The notes beneath the pieces were generated by a model that saw only the letters and a program-made list of their open reading frames with translations, did no database searches and was not told the origin of the DNA. From NCBI RefSeq assembly GCF_003597395.2, contig NC_133777.1:7964396-8028395 (forward strand): a stretch of 64,000 nt of DNA, given 5' to 3'. Shown here piece by piece: positions 22,411 through 33,680 of this stretch. The DNA is from Chelonoidis abingdonii (taxonomy: Eukaryota > Chordata > Testudines > Testudinidae). The first letter of the stretch is position 1, and every line of letters begins with the position of its first letter. A program made the position numbers and the translations under genes.

Positions 22411-22627
22411 CAACCTCCTATGCCCATGTCCCTAACTGTGGATTGGGTGGGTGGCGGGCAGCCTTCCCGATGCCAGAAGCAGCAGGAAATCCAGCAGATG
22501 AAGTGAAATCTCCTCAAAGCTTTACTAAAGTCAATAATTACCCCTTTCTACTTCTAGGGAAACTGAGGCTGTCAACACACTTGACAAAGGTGGGGGAGTG
22601 TTATTACAGAGGGGAAACTGAGGCACA
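22411..22627 (+). repeat. Unclassified repeat, inverted pair arm 1
   Basis: Text with CAACCTCCTATGCC, GGGTGGGTGGCGGGCAGCC, ATCTCCTCAAAGCTTT, TAGGGAAACTGAGGCTGTC and TTACAGAGGGGAAACTGAGG recurs in reverse complement at 23432-23630. About 200 bp each, arms about 800 bp apart. Confidence 0.65.
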
Positions 22628-22740
22628 GAGCAGTGCAGTGACTTGCTCAAGGTCACATAGTGAGTCAGTAGCAGAGTGGGGAAATGAACCCAAGTTTCCT
22701 AGCTGCAGCTCCCATTCTAGTGGCCAATATTGTTTTGCTC
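22611..22740 (-). repeat. MIR SINE
   Basis: Reverse-strand MIR core joined to the end of the inverted repeat arm: GAGGGGAAACTGAGGCACAG, AGTGACTTGCTCAAGGTCAC, TAGTGAGTCAGTAGCAGAG, GAACCCAAG, ending in a head remnant CCATTCTAGTGGCC. Confidence 0.75.
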
Positions 22741-23431
22741 TCTGACTCTCCCAGGAGCGTAGCTCAAGCACTTGTCTGTGCACCTACTTGTCTCCCTGCT
22801 GCCCCCAGCCTATGGGATTCGCATAACGTCCCAGGCCAGATACATCATTGCACATTATGATCTAGCCCAGCAGGCGCAGTCAGATAGAGGATGCTAATAA
22901 AAGGCCCCTAAAAACCCTACCCAATCCCATAAGAAATAAGGAAATAAAAATTGCCTGCAGTGGATTTGTCTATGGCATCTGATCTCTTCTCCCGGGTCGT
23001 TCTTAACTCCCCGATGCACCTCGGCAGGGATCCAGCTGCTGTGTCTATTCAAGGCATGATGGCTTTATAGTCCTTGCGCTGCTGTCATGAGCTGAGCCTT
23101 GACTGTGACCGCAAGAGGCCCTTTGCCATCCCTCCACCGGCAACCATCTTTAATTAAAGCTCTCCCCCGTTATTCCTCCTCATTAATTAAAACCATCGAT
23201 GAGGGCCAATGGAAGGGAGAGCAGCACTGAGAAGCAGAGGTTGCCGCTTTGCGTTGTGTCTGTGCGTATGCCAATCTGCCAACCTGATTGAAGACCGTGC
23301 CCGGTGGTGGGGAGGGAACGGGGAAGGAGACGCCGCTGTACCATGTGCAATCTAGCCGCTGAGCCGCTTTGTTCAAGCTGCACTGTCATCGGTCACAGTA
23401 CCTCATGGCTTTGCCTTATTTTCCCCTCTTT
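22741..23431. other. Unique sequence; possible conserved noncoding block
   Basis: No gene. Between 22900 and 23210 there are homeodomain-like TAATTA cores (TCTTTAATTAAAG at about 23148, CATTAATTAAAACC at about 23181) in repeat-free sequence. Conservation cannot be judged here. Confidence 0.3.
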
Positions 23432-23630
23432 GCTTCAGTTTCCCCTCTGTAGTAATAGTCCCCAACTTTTGTCAAGTGCATTGAGAGCCTCAGTTTCCCT
23501 AGAAGCGAAAGGGTAATTATTGCTTCTAGAAAAGCTTTGAGGAGATTTAGTTTCCTGCTTCTTCTTGCATCGAGCAGGCTGCCCACCACCCACCCAGCCC
23601 ACAGATAGGACACAGGCATAGGAGGTGGTG
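23432..23630 (-). repeat. Unclassified repeat, inverted pair arm 2
   Basis: Reverse complement partner of 22411-22627 with clear but diverged identity (for example CTTCAGTTTCCCCTCTGTAG, GAGCCTCAGTTTCCCTAGAAG, AAAGCTTTGAGGAGATTTAG). A 270-codon reverse-strand frame (23435-24247) runs through it, but the text is not protein-like for any family I know. Confidence 0.65.
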
Positions 23631-24289
23631 GGTCTCACCACCAAGCCAGGCTCCTTGCTTTGGGAGGAAGCAGGGCAGATGCTATGTGAGACTGCAGTGT
23701 ATCCTGTGACTTTAATGCTTCTAGAGCCGTGGCTCAGGATAGGTTTCCTCACTTTAGCCTGGTTAATTTTACTGATGGCTTGGTTAAAAACCCACTTGTC
23801 CCAATCAATATTCAAGTCAGCTGCAAAAAGCACCCCTCCAGCCCCAAAATAACATGCCACCCACTCAGATTCTGGCACATGGTGCCACAAACCTGTTTTT
23901 GTGTGTGTGTTTTGTTTTCTGTATGCTGCCCCTTTAAATTCCAGAAGGGCTGTCCTTGTGCGCAGAGATAGCTGCCATGTTGTTCTCAGAGTGGCTGCAG
24001 ACTGTGCTGGAGGGGTGCACACACTGTGCTCTCTCGCATAGAGACTCCATGATAGCTCGGTCTCTGTGCAAGCCACCAGCCTCTGAATGAAGGCGGCCCA
24101 TGCACCTGGGGTGAACAAATTTAGGCCGTGTTGGATCAATGGGGGTAGTGAATTCCAAAGATTGCAGTGATTTGGCAGCCCTGCATGTGGAAATGTATTT
24201 ATCCAGGCAGCAGGAGTGCAAGCACCCTCCTCCCCGCACTCTGGCACCTGCCTCCTCTACACTCAGAGACCACCTCTAAGGAGACGGGG
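23631..24289. other. No recognised gene or repeat
   Basis: Upstream side of the reverse-strand inverted-repeat arm; could be further body of the same repeat. GTGTGTGTGTTTTGTTTTC at 23900-23918 is low complexity. Confidence 0.3.
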
Positions 24290-25224
24290 TAGTTCTCTCT
24301 GGCCCCGATTCAGCCAGGCACTTACACACATGCTTAAATGTAGGTATGTGAGTATCATAAGCATAAATCCCAATTCTGAACCTTAGCGTCCAAAATGTGG
24401 GTGCCTAGCATAAACCCTCCAAGCTTAATTACCAGCTTGGATCTGATAGCGCTGCCACCAGACAGGAATTACAGTGCCTGTCTCACTCTGGTCTCCCTAA
24501 AACCTTCCTGGGGGACCCAAGACTCGATGCCCTGGTCTACAAAAAGAAATAACCCTCCCCTTGTCTCCTCTTTTTTCTCCGGCTTCCCTCCCTGGTGGCC
24601 TAGGAGATATCGTTTCAAGTCCTTGAAATGCAAATACAGAGAGATCAAGTGTCTCTCCCCTGCCCAGAGGCTATGCAGATTCAAAACCTAGTCAATCTAA
24701 CACAAAGAGATTCCCCTCCTTCGTCTTAGCTAATCAGAGAAAAACTCAAACAGGTTTTAAAAAGAAAGCTTTATATAAAAAGAAGAAAAGACATTAAAAT
24801 GTCTCTGTATCCAAGGTTTGACAATATGCAGGGTCAATTCTTAAAGAAAATGAATAACAGCCTTATTCAAAAAGATATCAAATTTAAAAAATTCAGCAAC
24901 TACCAATGTAAATACAAAAAAACACTAGAGCTATTACTGTCTTTCTACCTTTGTACTTACAACTTGGAAACAGAAGATTACAGAAGCTTGAAGAGAGAAA
25001 GTTCACTCTCAGAGCTGAGAGCAACAGAGAGTCAGACAAAAGACACACACCCAAAAATTCCCTCCCTGAGCTTTGAAAAATCCAGTTTCCTGGTTGGTCC
25101 TCTGGTCAGGTGTGTGGTTCCCTTTGTTAACCCTTTACAGGTAAAAGAAACATTAACCCTTAGCTATCTGTTTATGACAGTGAGTAATCCCATTGAAGTC
25201 AATTCCAAATGGTTGCTGTAATTT
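24290..25224. mobile_element. Palindromic MITE split by an LTR
   Basis: Left part 24290-24352 (GGCCCCGATTCAGCCAGGCA, TTACACACATGCTTAAATG, GTATGTGAG) and right part 25180-25224 (GTGAGTAATCCCATTGAAGT) join across the LTR to give the arrangement seen in MITE 54268-54380, which has CCCCGATCCTGCAACC and GAATCCCACTGACTTCAATG. GTGAG is duplicated on both sides of the LTR. Confidence 0.65.
24353..25179 (-). mobile_element. Solo LTR, family A copy 2
   Basis: Reverse-strand LTR of about 827 bp. Its reverse-strand 5' end is TGTCATAAACAGATAG (25179) and its 3' end TTATGATA (24353), so the termini are imperfect inverted repeats. The 5-bp target duplication GTGAG lies at 24348-24352 and 25180-25184. It shares CACTACCAGCTTGGAT-type text, TTTATATAAAAAG, TTGGTCCTCTGGTCAGGTG and AACCCTTTACAGG with the copy at 15836. 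No internal genes, so it is a solo LTR left by recombination. It inserted into a MITE and is therefore younger than it. Confidence 0.75.
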
Positions 25225-25335
25225 ATTGGAATATAACAGCTCTCTAAGGAAGCTAGTCAATGGAATGATGCAGGTGCTCAAAATTAGTCATGTGTTTTGC
25301 TGGATTGGAGCCTCAGTCTGTGGGTCTCTCTGTTG

Positions 25336-25459
25336 TAGAGTGACCAGACAGCAAATGTGAGAAATCGGGATGAGGGGTGGGGGGTAATAGGAGCCTATAT
25401 AAGAAAAAGACCCCAAAATCTGGACTGTCCCTATAAAATTGGGACATCTGGTCACCCTA
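25336..25459 (+). mobile_element. hAT-like MITE, copy 2
   Basis: 124 bp, ends TAGAGTGACCAGA and TCTGGTCACCCTA, inside AATAGGAGCCTATATAAG. Perfect 8-bp duplication CTCTGTTG at 25328-25335 and 25460-25467. Confidence 0.9.
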
Positions 25460-25467
25460 CTCTGTTG

Positions 25468-26100
25468 TGACAGCAACGGATGCTGCCCTGGCTGGCATCT
25501 AGAAGAACCAGGACAACTCACTCACTTCACACATGCCACTGACCGGCTGGTAGATGGTAACAAGTTACAGCAATCACTGACCTGGGTCAGGTGCCGACCT
25601 GTGGTGTGAAAGGCTCAGTCGCTTATTCCAAGCCCCTGCACCAGCCAGCCCTGAATCTGCTACCTTTAAACCTAAGATCTCCCTTATGGATTGGCTTGGA
25701 GGTAATTATCAATGACACACTTAGCACATGGCAGGAAGAGAAAGAAGATGAAAAACTTTCTCATGCAGGCCGCCAGCCAGGTGTTACCGGAGACAGTGAG
25801 GAAACCATGGGTTTCCCGATCTCAGGGCGAACAGGGGTTAGTCGCTGGCAGAGGTTACTGGTGCTTTTAGGACTTAATTGTCAACCTTGCTCTGGACAAG
25901 ATCCACCAGCTGACAAGTGGGTATTCATTGTTTTGGATGGGTGAACCAATCTGGGTGATGTCAAAGCAGATCCTAGACTTGCCCTGACACAGGCAGTGTT
26001 TTTGGTGGTTGGAAGAAGTTCAGTCCTCTTGCCTTGATCTTGAAAGCGGCAAATCCCATTGGGCATTGTTGAAAAATGATGGGTTAAGAATCTACAATAA
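25468..26100. other. No recognisable feature
   Basis: Unique-looking. No credible coding sequence. Confidence 0.35.
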
Positions 26101-26104
26101 AGAG

Positions 26105-26270
26105 GCTGAGATTTTCAAAGGTGCATGTGGCACATACGCCCACACACAATGGCATCTGCCTAACTTTTGCATGCAAATGCCAGAGGTGTGTGCACACAGT
26201 TCACAGGAGGCCTTAACGGGCCATTGTGTGTGCGATTATGTGTATGAATGACTTGGAAAATCTGGCCCCG
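26105..26270. repeat. Palindromic MITE-like repeat
   Basis: Begins GAGATTTTCAAAGGTGCATG and ends CTTGGAAAATCTGGCCCC. The halves are roughly complementary (GATTTTCAAAGG against TTGGAAAATC, with CACAC/GTGTG words between). This type is common in reptile DNA. Target duplication not found. Confidence 0.45.
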
Positions 26271-27420
26271 AAGGCAGAGAAAGGTTAAAAGGACAATTTG
26301 ATCCAACAGACCAGGTCACCTCTGTGTGGATATGGGGCTCCACAAATAAGTATAGCCCCGGGAGTGTACGCAAGCTTTAATTAGTGACTCCAGGAGAACT
26401 ATTTCTATGCTTTCACAGTCAGCACTTTTAGCTGGGTGCTACTGTCTGGTGGACAAATGTTAGTGTGGATCATTATGAAAAGTGGATGCAATTTAGTAAT
26501 TCTTGCCCAGGAAGGTAGATCTCAGCAGAAAGCTTCTACCTGGCAGGTGGAAATAGGAGTTCAGCTTTCAGTCCCAGAGCCTGAACACCTGGAGGCAGAA
26601 TGCAGAGAAGAGTGTCGTGCTCTTCATCCATCGTCAGTGGGCATTTTCCTGGCACTCAGCAGCCAGCTGCCTTATCTTTTCTTCTAGAAATAGACCAAAT
26701 AGGTGACTTTCTCAGTTCTCTGGCTGGCTGGGACATGTGTTTCTGGAGTGATCCATCATCAGAGCAACAGGGAAATGTCAGGAACAATTAGACAGAGCCA
26801 GTGGCATTAACTTTTATCAGAGACAATATGTCTTTTTTAATGAACCTCCATGAAAAAGTGTTGACAGGAAAAGTATTCTTTCACCTCCAATTTATTGACG
26901 TGTGCATTTTTCTTCCAAGGAAACAATGTATGCACATATTCATATAACTATTGCATATGCTGCTAGGTAACACTTTGTATTTCTAAAGCTGTGAGCAAAC
27001 TTTAACTAATTAATCCTGGCAGCCTCCCCGTGAGAGATCTGTCACTGAACTAGCCAGATCACCAAAACAATCCCCAAACCTTGCCCTGACGTTAGGTTAA
27101 AAGGACGTGTCCCTCTCCACCTCTGCACAGAGACATGCTCAGCACACCCAATCTGAGTCCTGGCTGTTACTCTCATGGAAAGACTCCCTTTGACTTCAGT
27201 GGGAGTTAGAGCAGGCCTTGGGTGAGCTCATTCAGACTCGGCTCTTCTCCTGAGCCACTTTGGCTCCACTAGCCCTTCATCAAGGGGCCAACTCAGTTGC
27301 CCTTGAGGCACTGTGGGAATATTTCCATTGACTTCAATGAGACCTATATCGGGGCCTAAATCAAGCCAGCAGCCGAAGGGATGATCTGCTGAGCAAACAG
27401 GCTTAGAAGCCATGGATAGA
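26271..27420. other. No recognisable feature
   Basis: Unique sequence. The phrase CCATTGACTTCAATGAGACC near 27326 belongs to the widespread palindromic MITE vocabulary but is too short to place. Confidence 0.35.
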
Positions 27421-27424
27421 ATGC

Positions 27425-27492
27425 TCGAAAGCACCTTAAGTAAGTCAAAGGATTTAGGCTTCTAAGTCACAGAGGCACTTCTGAAAATGTTG
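27425..27492. repeat. Fragment of palindromic MITE
   Basis: GGATTTAGGCTTCTAAGTCAC and GGCACTTCTGAAAATG resemble the half of the palindromic repeat seen complete at 63205-63306. Confidence 0.45.
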
Positions 27493-28460
27493 CTCCATAT
27501 GTACACACTATATCATTGTTTCTTTTTGTATTGTCAGTGGGGTGACTCCCGTCTCCCACCACCAGACTGGGGAAAGACACCCTCTCAAATCTAGTTTGAG
27601 CTGGTGTATTTTAGCTTTTTCCATTGATGAAACAAAACCAACAGAACAATCTGAAATGTTCTTTTGTTTGTTCATAAAGAGCGAAGACGGTGGTCTTCTC
27701 TGTTCTGTGTCTGCTACGAACACAGCACACATTATTTAGGCTAAAGCATATCAGCAGACAAAAAATAATCATTGCTTTTTTTCTGTGAAAAGATCGTCTG
27801 TTTTTTAAATAATAACAGGAAATTCTCGCTTCAAACACGTAGCATTCCATGCAGTAAAAAGATCTCTGGCCAACATTCTCGTTTTGATCAGCAAATGGGT
27901 CACCTTATCTCGTTTCGTTTTGGATTTATTGATACAATGCAAAGCTAGCAGGCGGTTTCCAATGCCAGGGATGCTATTTTAAAATAAATCTAGTGCATGT
28001 GAAAATAAATATGCAAAGCATTTGGTAAGTCTGTACACAAGGCGGGAAAGAGGAGGCCAGATGTGCTAAAATATTTAACAACATTTTTTTGATTTCTCAA
28101 AATGCATATTTTATGTAATAAATGCCAATGTAATTTTAATTTGATCCAATATTTATTCGGTCAGATCGTCCTAAGGCCTTTGCCCACAATGAACAGGTAT
28201 GTGAGACATTCAGAAAAGGCTCCATACCGCCACATTGTTGTCACATATAAAAGCAAAGCTCATTAAACATGTCTGGGATTTTTTTTTGTTTTGTTTTCAA
28301 GTTAGCTACTAAAAGTGAAAGATGAAATATTAATCTAGAATTCCCTTTGATCACAGGGCATGTTTTTAATCCATTGCTCAGATGACACTGCTGCTTTGCC
28401 AAAATTTCATTTGATTTAAAAGATAAGAGAGCATTGAAGGAGGCTGAGCTCACATTGCTT
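27493..28460. other. AT-rich unique block
   Basis: AT-rich sequence without repeat words from about 27850 on. Contains ATATGCAAAGCATTTG, AATTTTAATTTGATCC and AATATTTATTCGGTCAG. The composition fits a conserved noncoding element, but this is only a guess. No coding sequence. Confidence 0.3.
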
Positions 28461-29952
28461 TCGCTGCTGTTTGTGAATTGCCAGGGCAGGGAGCCCTGGC
28501 CTAGAGGAAGTGAAGTTCATTCCATGGCTCTGGGCTTGTCACACTCTTGCAACACGTTATGTTGGAGTCCAGGGTGCAGCTCTTGATTTTATTTGATTTT
28601 TTACACTGTTGGGTGAATTTTGTGCCATTGAAAATGAGGAACGAACAGCAAAGGCTAGAACCACGGCGTAATCCAGTTACATCAATGGCAAAACTGAACT
28701 ATGGTGCAGGCGCTTTAGTGCTGCCAATCAGCTTCAGTCCTGACCTGCAGCTCCCTTGCTCTTGCAGCTTTAGGTTGGCAACACCAGCTTGTGTGCGCTC
28801 CACACTAAAAGAGTCACCATCATGCCCCAGAACATCCAGCTGCACCTCAGGGAGCTAGCCTAGATTCCCTCGGCGGCACTCGGCGCCTGCTGGCTCCCAG
28901 CAACCACCCAGAGGCTCTAGATTCCCTCAGATGACTCTGCCGCTGCACCTCATTAACCTGCAGCACCCCCCAGCTTCTCCAGTATGGAGTCTGGCCTGTG
29001 CAGAGACTGCAATCTGGGCTGAGCTGGGTGCTGAGTTTTGTGAGGGAGACTCAGGCCTACGAAGCAGGTGACGGAGGTGGCCAAACTTGTCGTACCGTGT
29101 GCCCAAACCCATGCCAGCTGTGATCTTTGGTCTGCAGAGGTGAAAAGCCAGTGTAACCACTGCACCACGACAGCATGGGACCGGACCGATGTTGGCTTGG
29201 CCCCTAAAGGGAGCGCGTTCACTTCTAATGTGCAGTGTCTGGGAGGGTAAGAGGCGGTGACCTGTGACTTTCCCATCCCTTTCCTGTGGAAAGCATGTCT
29301 ATCGCCTTTATTGTGGGTTCTTCTCCTTAGATCCTCTTGTCCCTTTGGGTCAGGCATTCACAGCTTTCGGGGTGGGGCACCTGGTTTGCTGCTGAAGCAC
29401 CAACCCGATGCCATGGAGTTGGGGCACCGTGTAGCGCAATCTGTCTACTTACCAAATGTGTGCATGTCCGGCTGACTCAGAATAGCGGTGAGCGCAGACT
29501 GCGCACGAGCAATTTCCCCTCTCAGAAACTGCAGCCAATGCACATCCGCCCTGTTATCTGCAGTCCCTGTTCGCTTAACAAACTGTTCGCTTCCCCTTCC
29601 TCGGAGGCTGTTACTGCTGGAAACCACCTAGAACAAAATTTCCCACCTGGTCTTGAAGATGGCTTGCTCATTGCCTCTCCTCTCATGTCACTGTGCTGTA
29701 CTGCAAAGGAACTTCAGAAAAGGTGTTGCTGCCCACGCAGACATAGGAGAGAACTTTAACCCTCAATGATGGGCTGGGTTACTGTGCGGAGTATTCACTG
29801 GTTCAGTGTGGTTCCACCCTGAGTGCTTAGCCATTGACATTAGCGCCTCTTGATGTAACAGTACAAAAGCGCTTAGAGCCTGATCTAAAGCCAATAGCAT
29901 CAATGGCATCTTTCCATTGACTAACCATGGACTTTGCGTAAGGACCTTAAGT
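28461..29952. other. No recognisable feature
   Basis: No gene found. Around 28740-28850 the words AGTCCTGACCTGCAGCTCCC echo the periodic motif at 47780-47970. Confidence 0.35.
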
Positions 29953-30125
29953 CAGGTCTCCGTTAGGAAAAAAGGTGTATTTTTAACATGTTAAAATCCT
30001 AGTGGAGACAAGATGTGTGTAGTTTTTAACACATGGCGGCTGGTCAAGATAAACCTTACGGTTTACACACATTGGGTTAACCCATGTTAAAAAAAAAATC
30101 TTTGTTCTAGTGAAGACAAGGCCTG
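29953..30125. repeat. TIR-like repeat
   Basis: Begins CAGGTCTCCGTTAGG and ends CTAGTGAAGACAAGGCCTG, a weak inverted match with the GGCCTTGTCTACAC-type ends of the neighbouring repeat. Internally it has TTTTTAACATGTTAAAA and GGTTAACCCATGTTAAAA, which are self-complementary. No clear target duplication. Confidence 0.45.
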
Positions 30126-30160
30126 AGTGACCCCAAGCCAGTTAGTTAGCACCTGTCATT

Positions 30161-30427
30161 CAGGCCTGGGCTACACACGGATTTTATACTGGTATCATTA
30201 TGCTGGTTAGGGGTGTGATTTTTTTACCATTATAGTTCAACCAATGCAACCCTAATGCGGACTTATACCAGTAAAACATATTCCCCTTCCCATACTGGAA
30301 TAAGTTATACCAATGTAAACACCATTATACCCATATAACTGTGTTCACACATGGGTGGGGATTGTACTGCTGTAACTAAACCAGCCTAGTTAAAGCGGTA
30401 CAACTTTGGTGTGTAGACAAGGCTCTG
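30161..30427. mobile_element. MITE with CAGRGCCTNG-type ends
   Basis: 267 bp. The left end CAGGCCTGGGCTACACAC and the right end GTGTGTAGACAAGGCTCTG are inverted repeats. The interior repeats TTATACC words in both orientations. Ends and size are hAT-like, but the flanks (CTGTCATT and ACCAGAAG) do not show an 8-bp duplication. Confidence 0.6.
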
Positions 30428-32224
30428 ACCAGAAGTTGCCTCATCAAATATTTTGAGAAAGCCAAGGGATAAAGAGAGAAGACTGGAAAGCTGAAGCTGC
30501 AGATCAATCTTTAACACCGATGTCCTGGTTCTGTCAATAAAGCTCTGATCATTTATTTAAAATGAATTACCAGGATTCACAGACAACATGCTGGAGGGGA
30601 AAAAAAAGAAGAAGGAAAAACAGGAATAGAATTTTCCCAAGCATGAAAATGCAGCTCTCACCTGCAGAGAAATCAAATGCTGAGTAATGTATCAATCCCC
30701 TTTAACTATATATTTTTTAAACCATTGTGGGACTTGCAGAGGTTGTCACATGTGTTCCGTGCTCTTCAGGAAAAGCACCTCAGGAGGTTTTGAATGCTCC
30801 TTTCTCTTTACCTTTTCAGATCAATCGGTGAGACAGGAATACTGGGCTGAGACTTGGAGGAAGGGGAAATATTTGCCATGGATAATTCAATGCATAATTG
30901 ATCACCAGGCAAGCTAAACTGAGTCAGCTAAGGGGGAAATATAAAGCTTGCTGGCTTTCTGAAAACTCAATGGTACTGTTTGTATGGAATTCAAAAGCAT
31001 GTCCTTACTGCTGCATATAGGTGGGCTGACTAACATGAGGCAGGTCAGTACTAAGATGCATCAGCAGAGTTGGCTAGCCTGGAGTGGGGGCTGCGGGAGA
31101 TCAGGAGAGAGGTTAATGAATGGACTTGTGTGTGAGTCCAAGGCTGGACTAGCAGGGTGTGTTGCTGGTCAGGTGCATTGGCAGCGCTGTGGTAGCCGGG
31201 GCTGCGGCAGGTGGGTGGGTTTTCCCTGGGTGAAATTAGCTGAGCTTGGGAGCAGCAGCTGGTGTGAATTGTGTAACGGAGCTGTGATCTGGCCAGAAAC
31301 CTGGAGCTAGCCTGTAACTTGTTTGGTGTCTGAAAGTCTCAGCAACCCAAGGGGTTTGCATGCCAGACACATGCTCTGTCGTCCCCGGTGAGGGGCACGA
31401 CTTGAGATTTTCTGATGCAGTTGGGTCCATCTTCTTGAAATCTGACCGTTAAGCGCAGTCTCCCCGCTCCAGACTTCTGCTTGACAACAGCCCAGCTCTT
31501 TGAATGTCCACAGGACATATTAGCTCTTCACAAGCTTTCCACTGCCAGGAGATACCGGCAGCTTCTCAGCGAGGTGCATTCAAGCCCCGCTATGAAAGGG
31601 AGGCCCAGCCAGTCCCACTGCTGCTTCCCAAGCTCCAAGCCATGGAAAGCAGTTTCCATGACACTCTCTGCAGCTCGTCTTTGTCTCCTCCCTAGTAGGG
31701 AGCGCATTAATGCTCCACTGAATGGAGGTTTCTGCACACTAATCCAGCTCCATAGGCATAATTACCAAGGGCTCCAGGGGGCTTTTAGAGCCCAGTGACA
31801 CACAAGGTGTGAAACTTGTATTGCACCCGCAATTCCCTCCCTGCAGCGTTGTCACTGGTTCATTCCAGGACTGGCGAGTCCAGGCCAGGGGCTTACGGAC
31901 ACTCTGTGCAATACACTAGAGCAGGTCAGAGCATTTCTGATGCAAAGTCGCTGAAATCGGCTGCTTCGTCAAACCCCAAAGAGTTATTGGGAATGGAGCA
32001 GTTTCAACAAAGTTGTCATTAGGGGTCGGGGGAGACCCAATCCAGGTTACACCGGAAGGATTTAGGCTTCTTTCCATTGTGGAGTGAGAAACAAATTTCC
32101 AGACCTCCAAAGTTGCCCCCAAAGGGAATTGACGTCCTCGGCTCAGCTCCACTGGCAGGCGGCTGGTACCCCTGGGAGCTAGAGATGCAGAGAGCCATAG
32201 AGTCACTCTGTGCCCAGCAGCCTT
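30428..32224. other. No recognisable feature
   Basis: About 1.8 kb. Contains an A-rich run at 30598-30620. Frames of 76-108 codons have no family resemblance. Confidence 0.4.
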
Positions 32225-32850
32225 GCTGAAGACACCCTATATATTCCTAGCAGCAGACACTTGTCCCTTCGCTCCCACAAGGGACACTCTCACTCCCTGG
32301 GGCTTATGTCTGGTATATGGAAGTGCCTGCTACTATCAGAAACCTCCTCCCCATGTAGGTACTTACCATTGATGATCCAGTCACCTCGGCAGCTCCTCTT
32401 TGTTAGGCTGGCTGCACAGCGCTTCTTGTAAGGCCGGTTTTCCAGACCCCTACTCATTCTGGTAGTTCTTTTTTGCACCCTTTCCAATTTGTCAACAGAC
32501 CTGGATGCAGTGGGCTCAGTGCTCTGTACAGTGATAATCCCACCTCCTTTCTTCTATTCAATACTCCTCTGCTTGGCCATCCAAGGATCACATCTGCTAT
32601 CAGTTACTGCGCCAAGTGGTTCTCCATTATGCCCGCCCAGTCCTTTGCTGAGTCACTGCTTTCCAAAATACAGCCCTCCCTTCCTCTACATATGATCTTG
32701 CATTTCGCTGTATCAAAACATATGTTGTTCAAGTGACCTCAGCTCCCCATGTGATCCAGATAGCTCTGTAGAAGAGATCTGGCCTTAGCATTATTTACTG
32801 CACCCCCCAAGTTCAGTGCCACCTGCATAGGGCAATTTCATTCTGCCAGC
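32225..32850 (-). mobile_element. CR1 LINE ORF2 fragment
   Basis: Reverse-strand CR1. The reverse-strand frame at 32487-32290 reads ERVQKRTTRM, then RGLENRPYKKR and RSCRGDWIINGKYLHG, which is the CR1 ORF2 C-terminal region (the conserved QRRATRM, YEERL and RRLRGDLI blocks in the family). The plus-strand text (TTCTTTTTTGCACCCTTTCC, then CTGGATGCAGTGGGCTCAG) likewise matches an inverted CR1. Heavily mutated. The 3' UTR is missing. Confidence 0.75.
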
Positions 32851-33405
32851 CCTTGCAGCTTCAGCTGGACATGGCCTTCTTCCCTGCCTGCCCCAAACCG
32901 CTGGATGTAGAATCACCTGGTGCCATTAAGCCACTGGTACATTCCACCCCAGAGGTGACTGCCCTTTGTCAGGGGGTGAATTCATAATAGTCCAATGGTT
33001 TCACATAAACAGAGATTACCCTGCACTAAAACAGTGGACTCAAACATTGGGAACGTTTGGATCTGGACTATGAGCCTGTGTCTCATATTAACACTCTCCA
33101 AAGCTTGTCATCACCATATTGTAGATGAACTCTGAGAACTTTCAACTTAAGCACTTGATGCTTATGTTAAATACAGAACAATAAAATCCTGAGACATCTC
33201 AGGCTACATGCTCAGTTGGTGCAGATCAGCATAACTCCATTGACATTAATGCAGCTACTCCAGTGTTGCCCAGGTGAGGATCTGGTCCCTTGTATTATTG
33301 CAGCGAAGGCATATGTATGAGACCACAACACCCCCTTGCCTGGAGCATTGCTCAGCTAGCAATCCCTGAGCACATGGTGCATACCCGCATCGCTGTAGTG
33401 TACAT
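32851..33405. other. No recognisable feature
   Basis: Includes CATAACTCCATTGACATTAATG at about 33230 (short MITE-type vocabulary). Otherwise unique. Confidence 0.35.
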
Positions 33406-33409
33406 CCTC

Positions 33410-33680
33410 TAGCTGGAGAGGTGAGCAGTTAATTAAGTGACTATGTGATTAACATCAACTCTATTGAAAATTAAACACCCATTAAAGGCAGGAACCTGTC
33501 TTAGGAGAGCAGCGCTCCTCTCACTACGGGTGCCTTTCCGCGGCAGAGCCTAATTATGGATTTATTGCTTATGTAATTTTGATGTAACGATGTGTCAAGG
33601 AGATTGAATCGGTGCTCTCGAGCAGCCCCACAGATCTCGGCGAGAGTCATACAATAGCGGCTTTAATTAAGACATCAGAG
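33410..33680. other. Possible conserved noncoding block
   Basis: Repeat-free sequence with three TAATTA or TTAATTAA cores (AGTTAATTAAGTG, CCTAATTATGG, CTTTAATTAAG). It could be an enhancer-like element. Conservation not tested. Confidence 0.3.

Noticed and set aside
20640..23860. Shared FGAGGV-type peptide text at 20640-20700 and 23820-23860
   Set aside because: The DNA match is a single short run near CCCCTCC(T/A)GCCCCAAA, too short to define a repeat or protein.
23435..24247. A 270-codon reverse-strand frame
   Set aside because: It runs across a dispersed repeat arm that recurs at 22411-22627, and no protein motif is visible.
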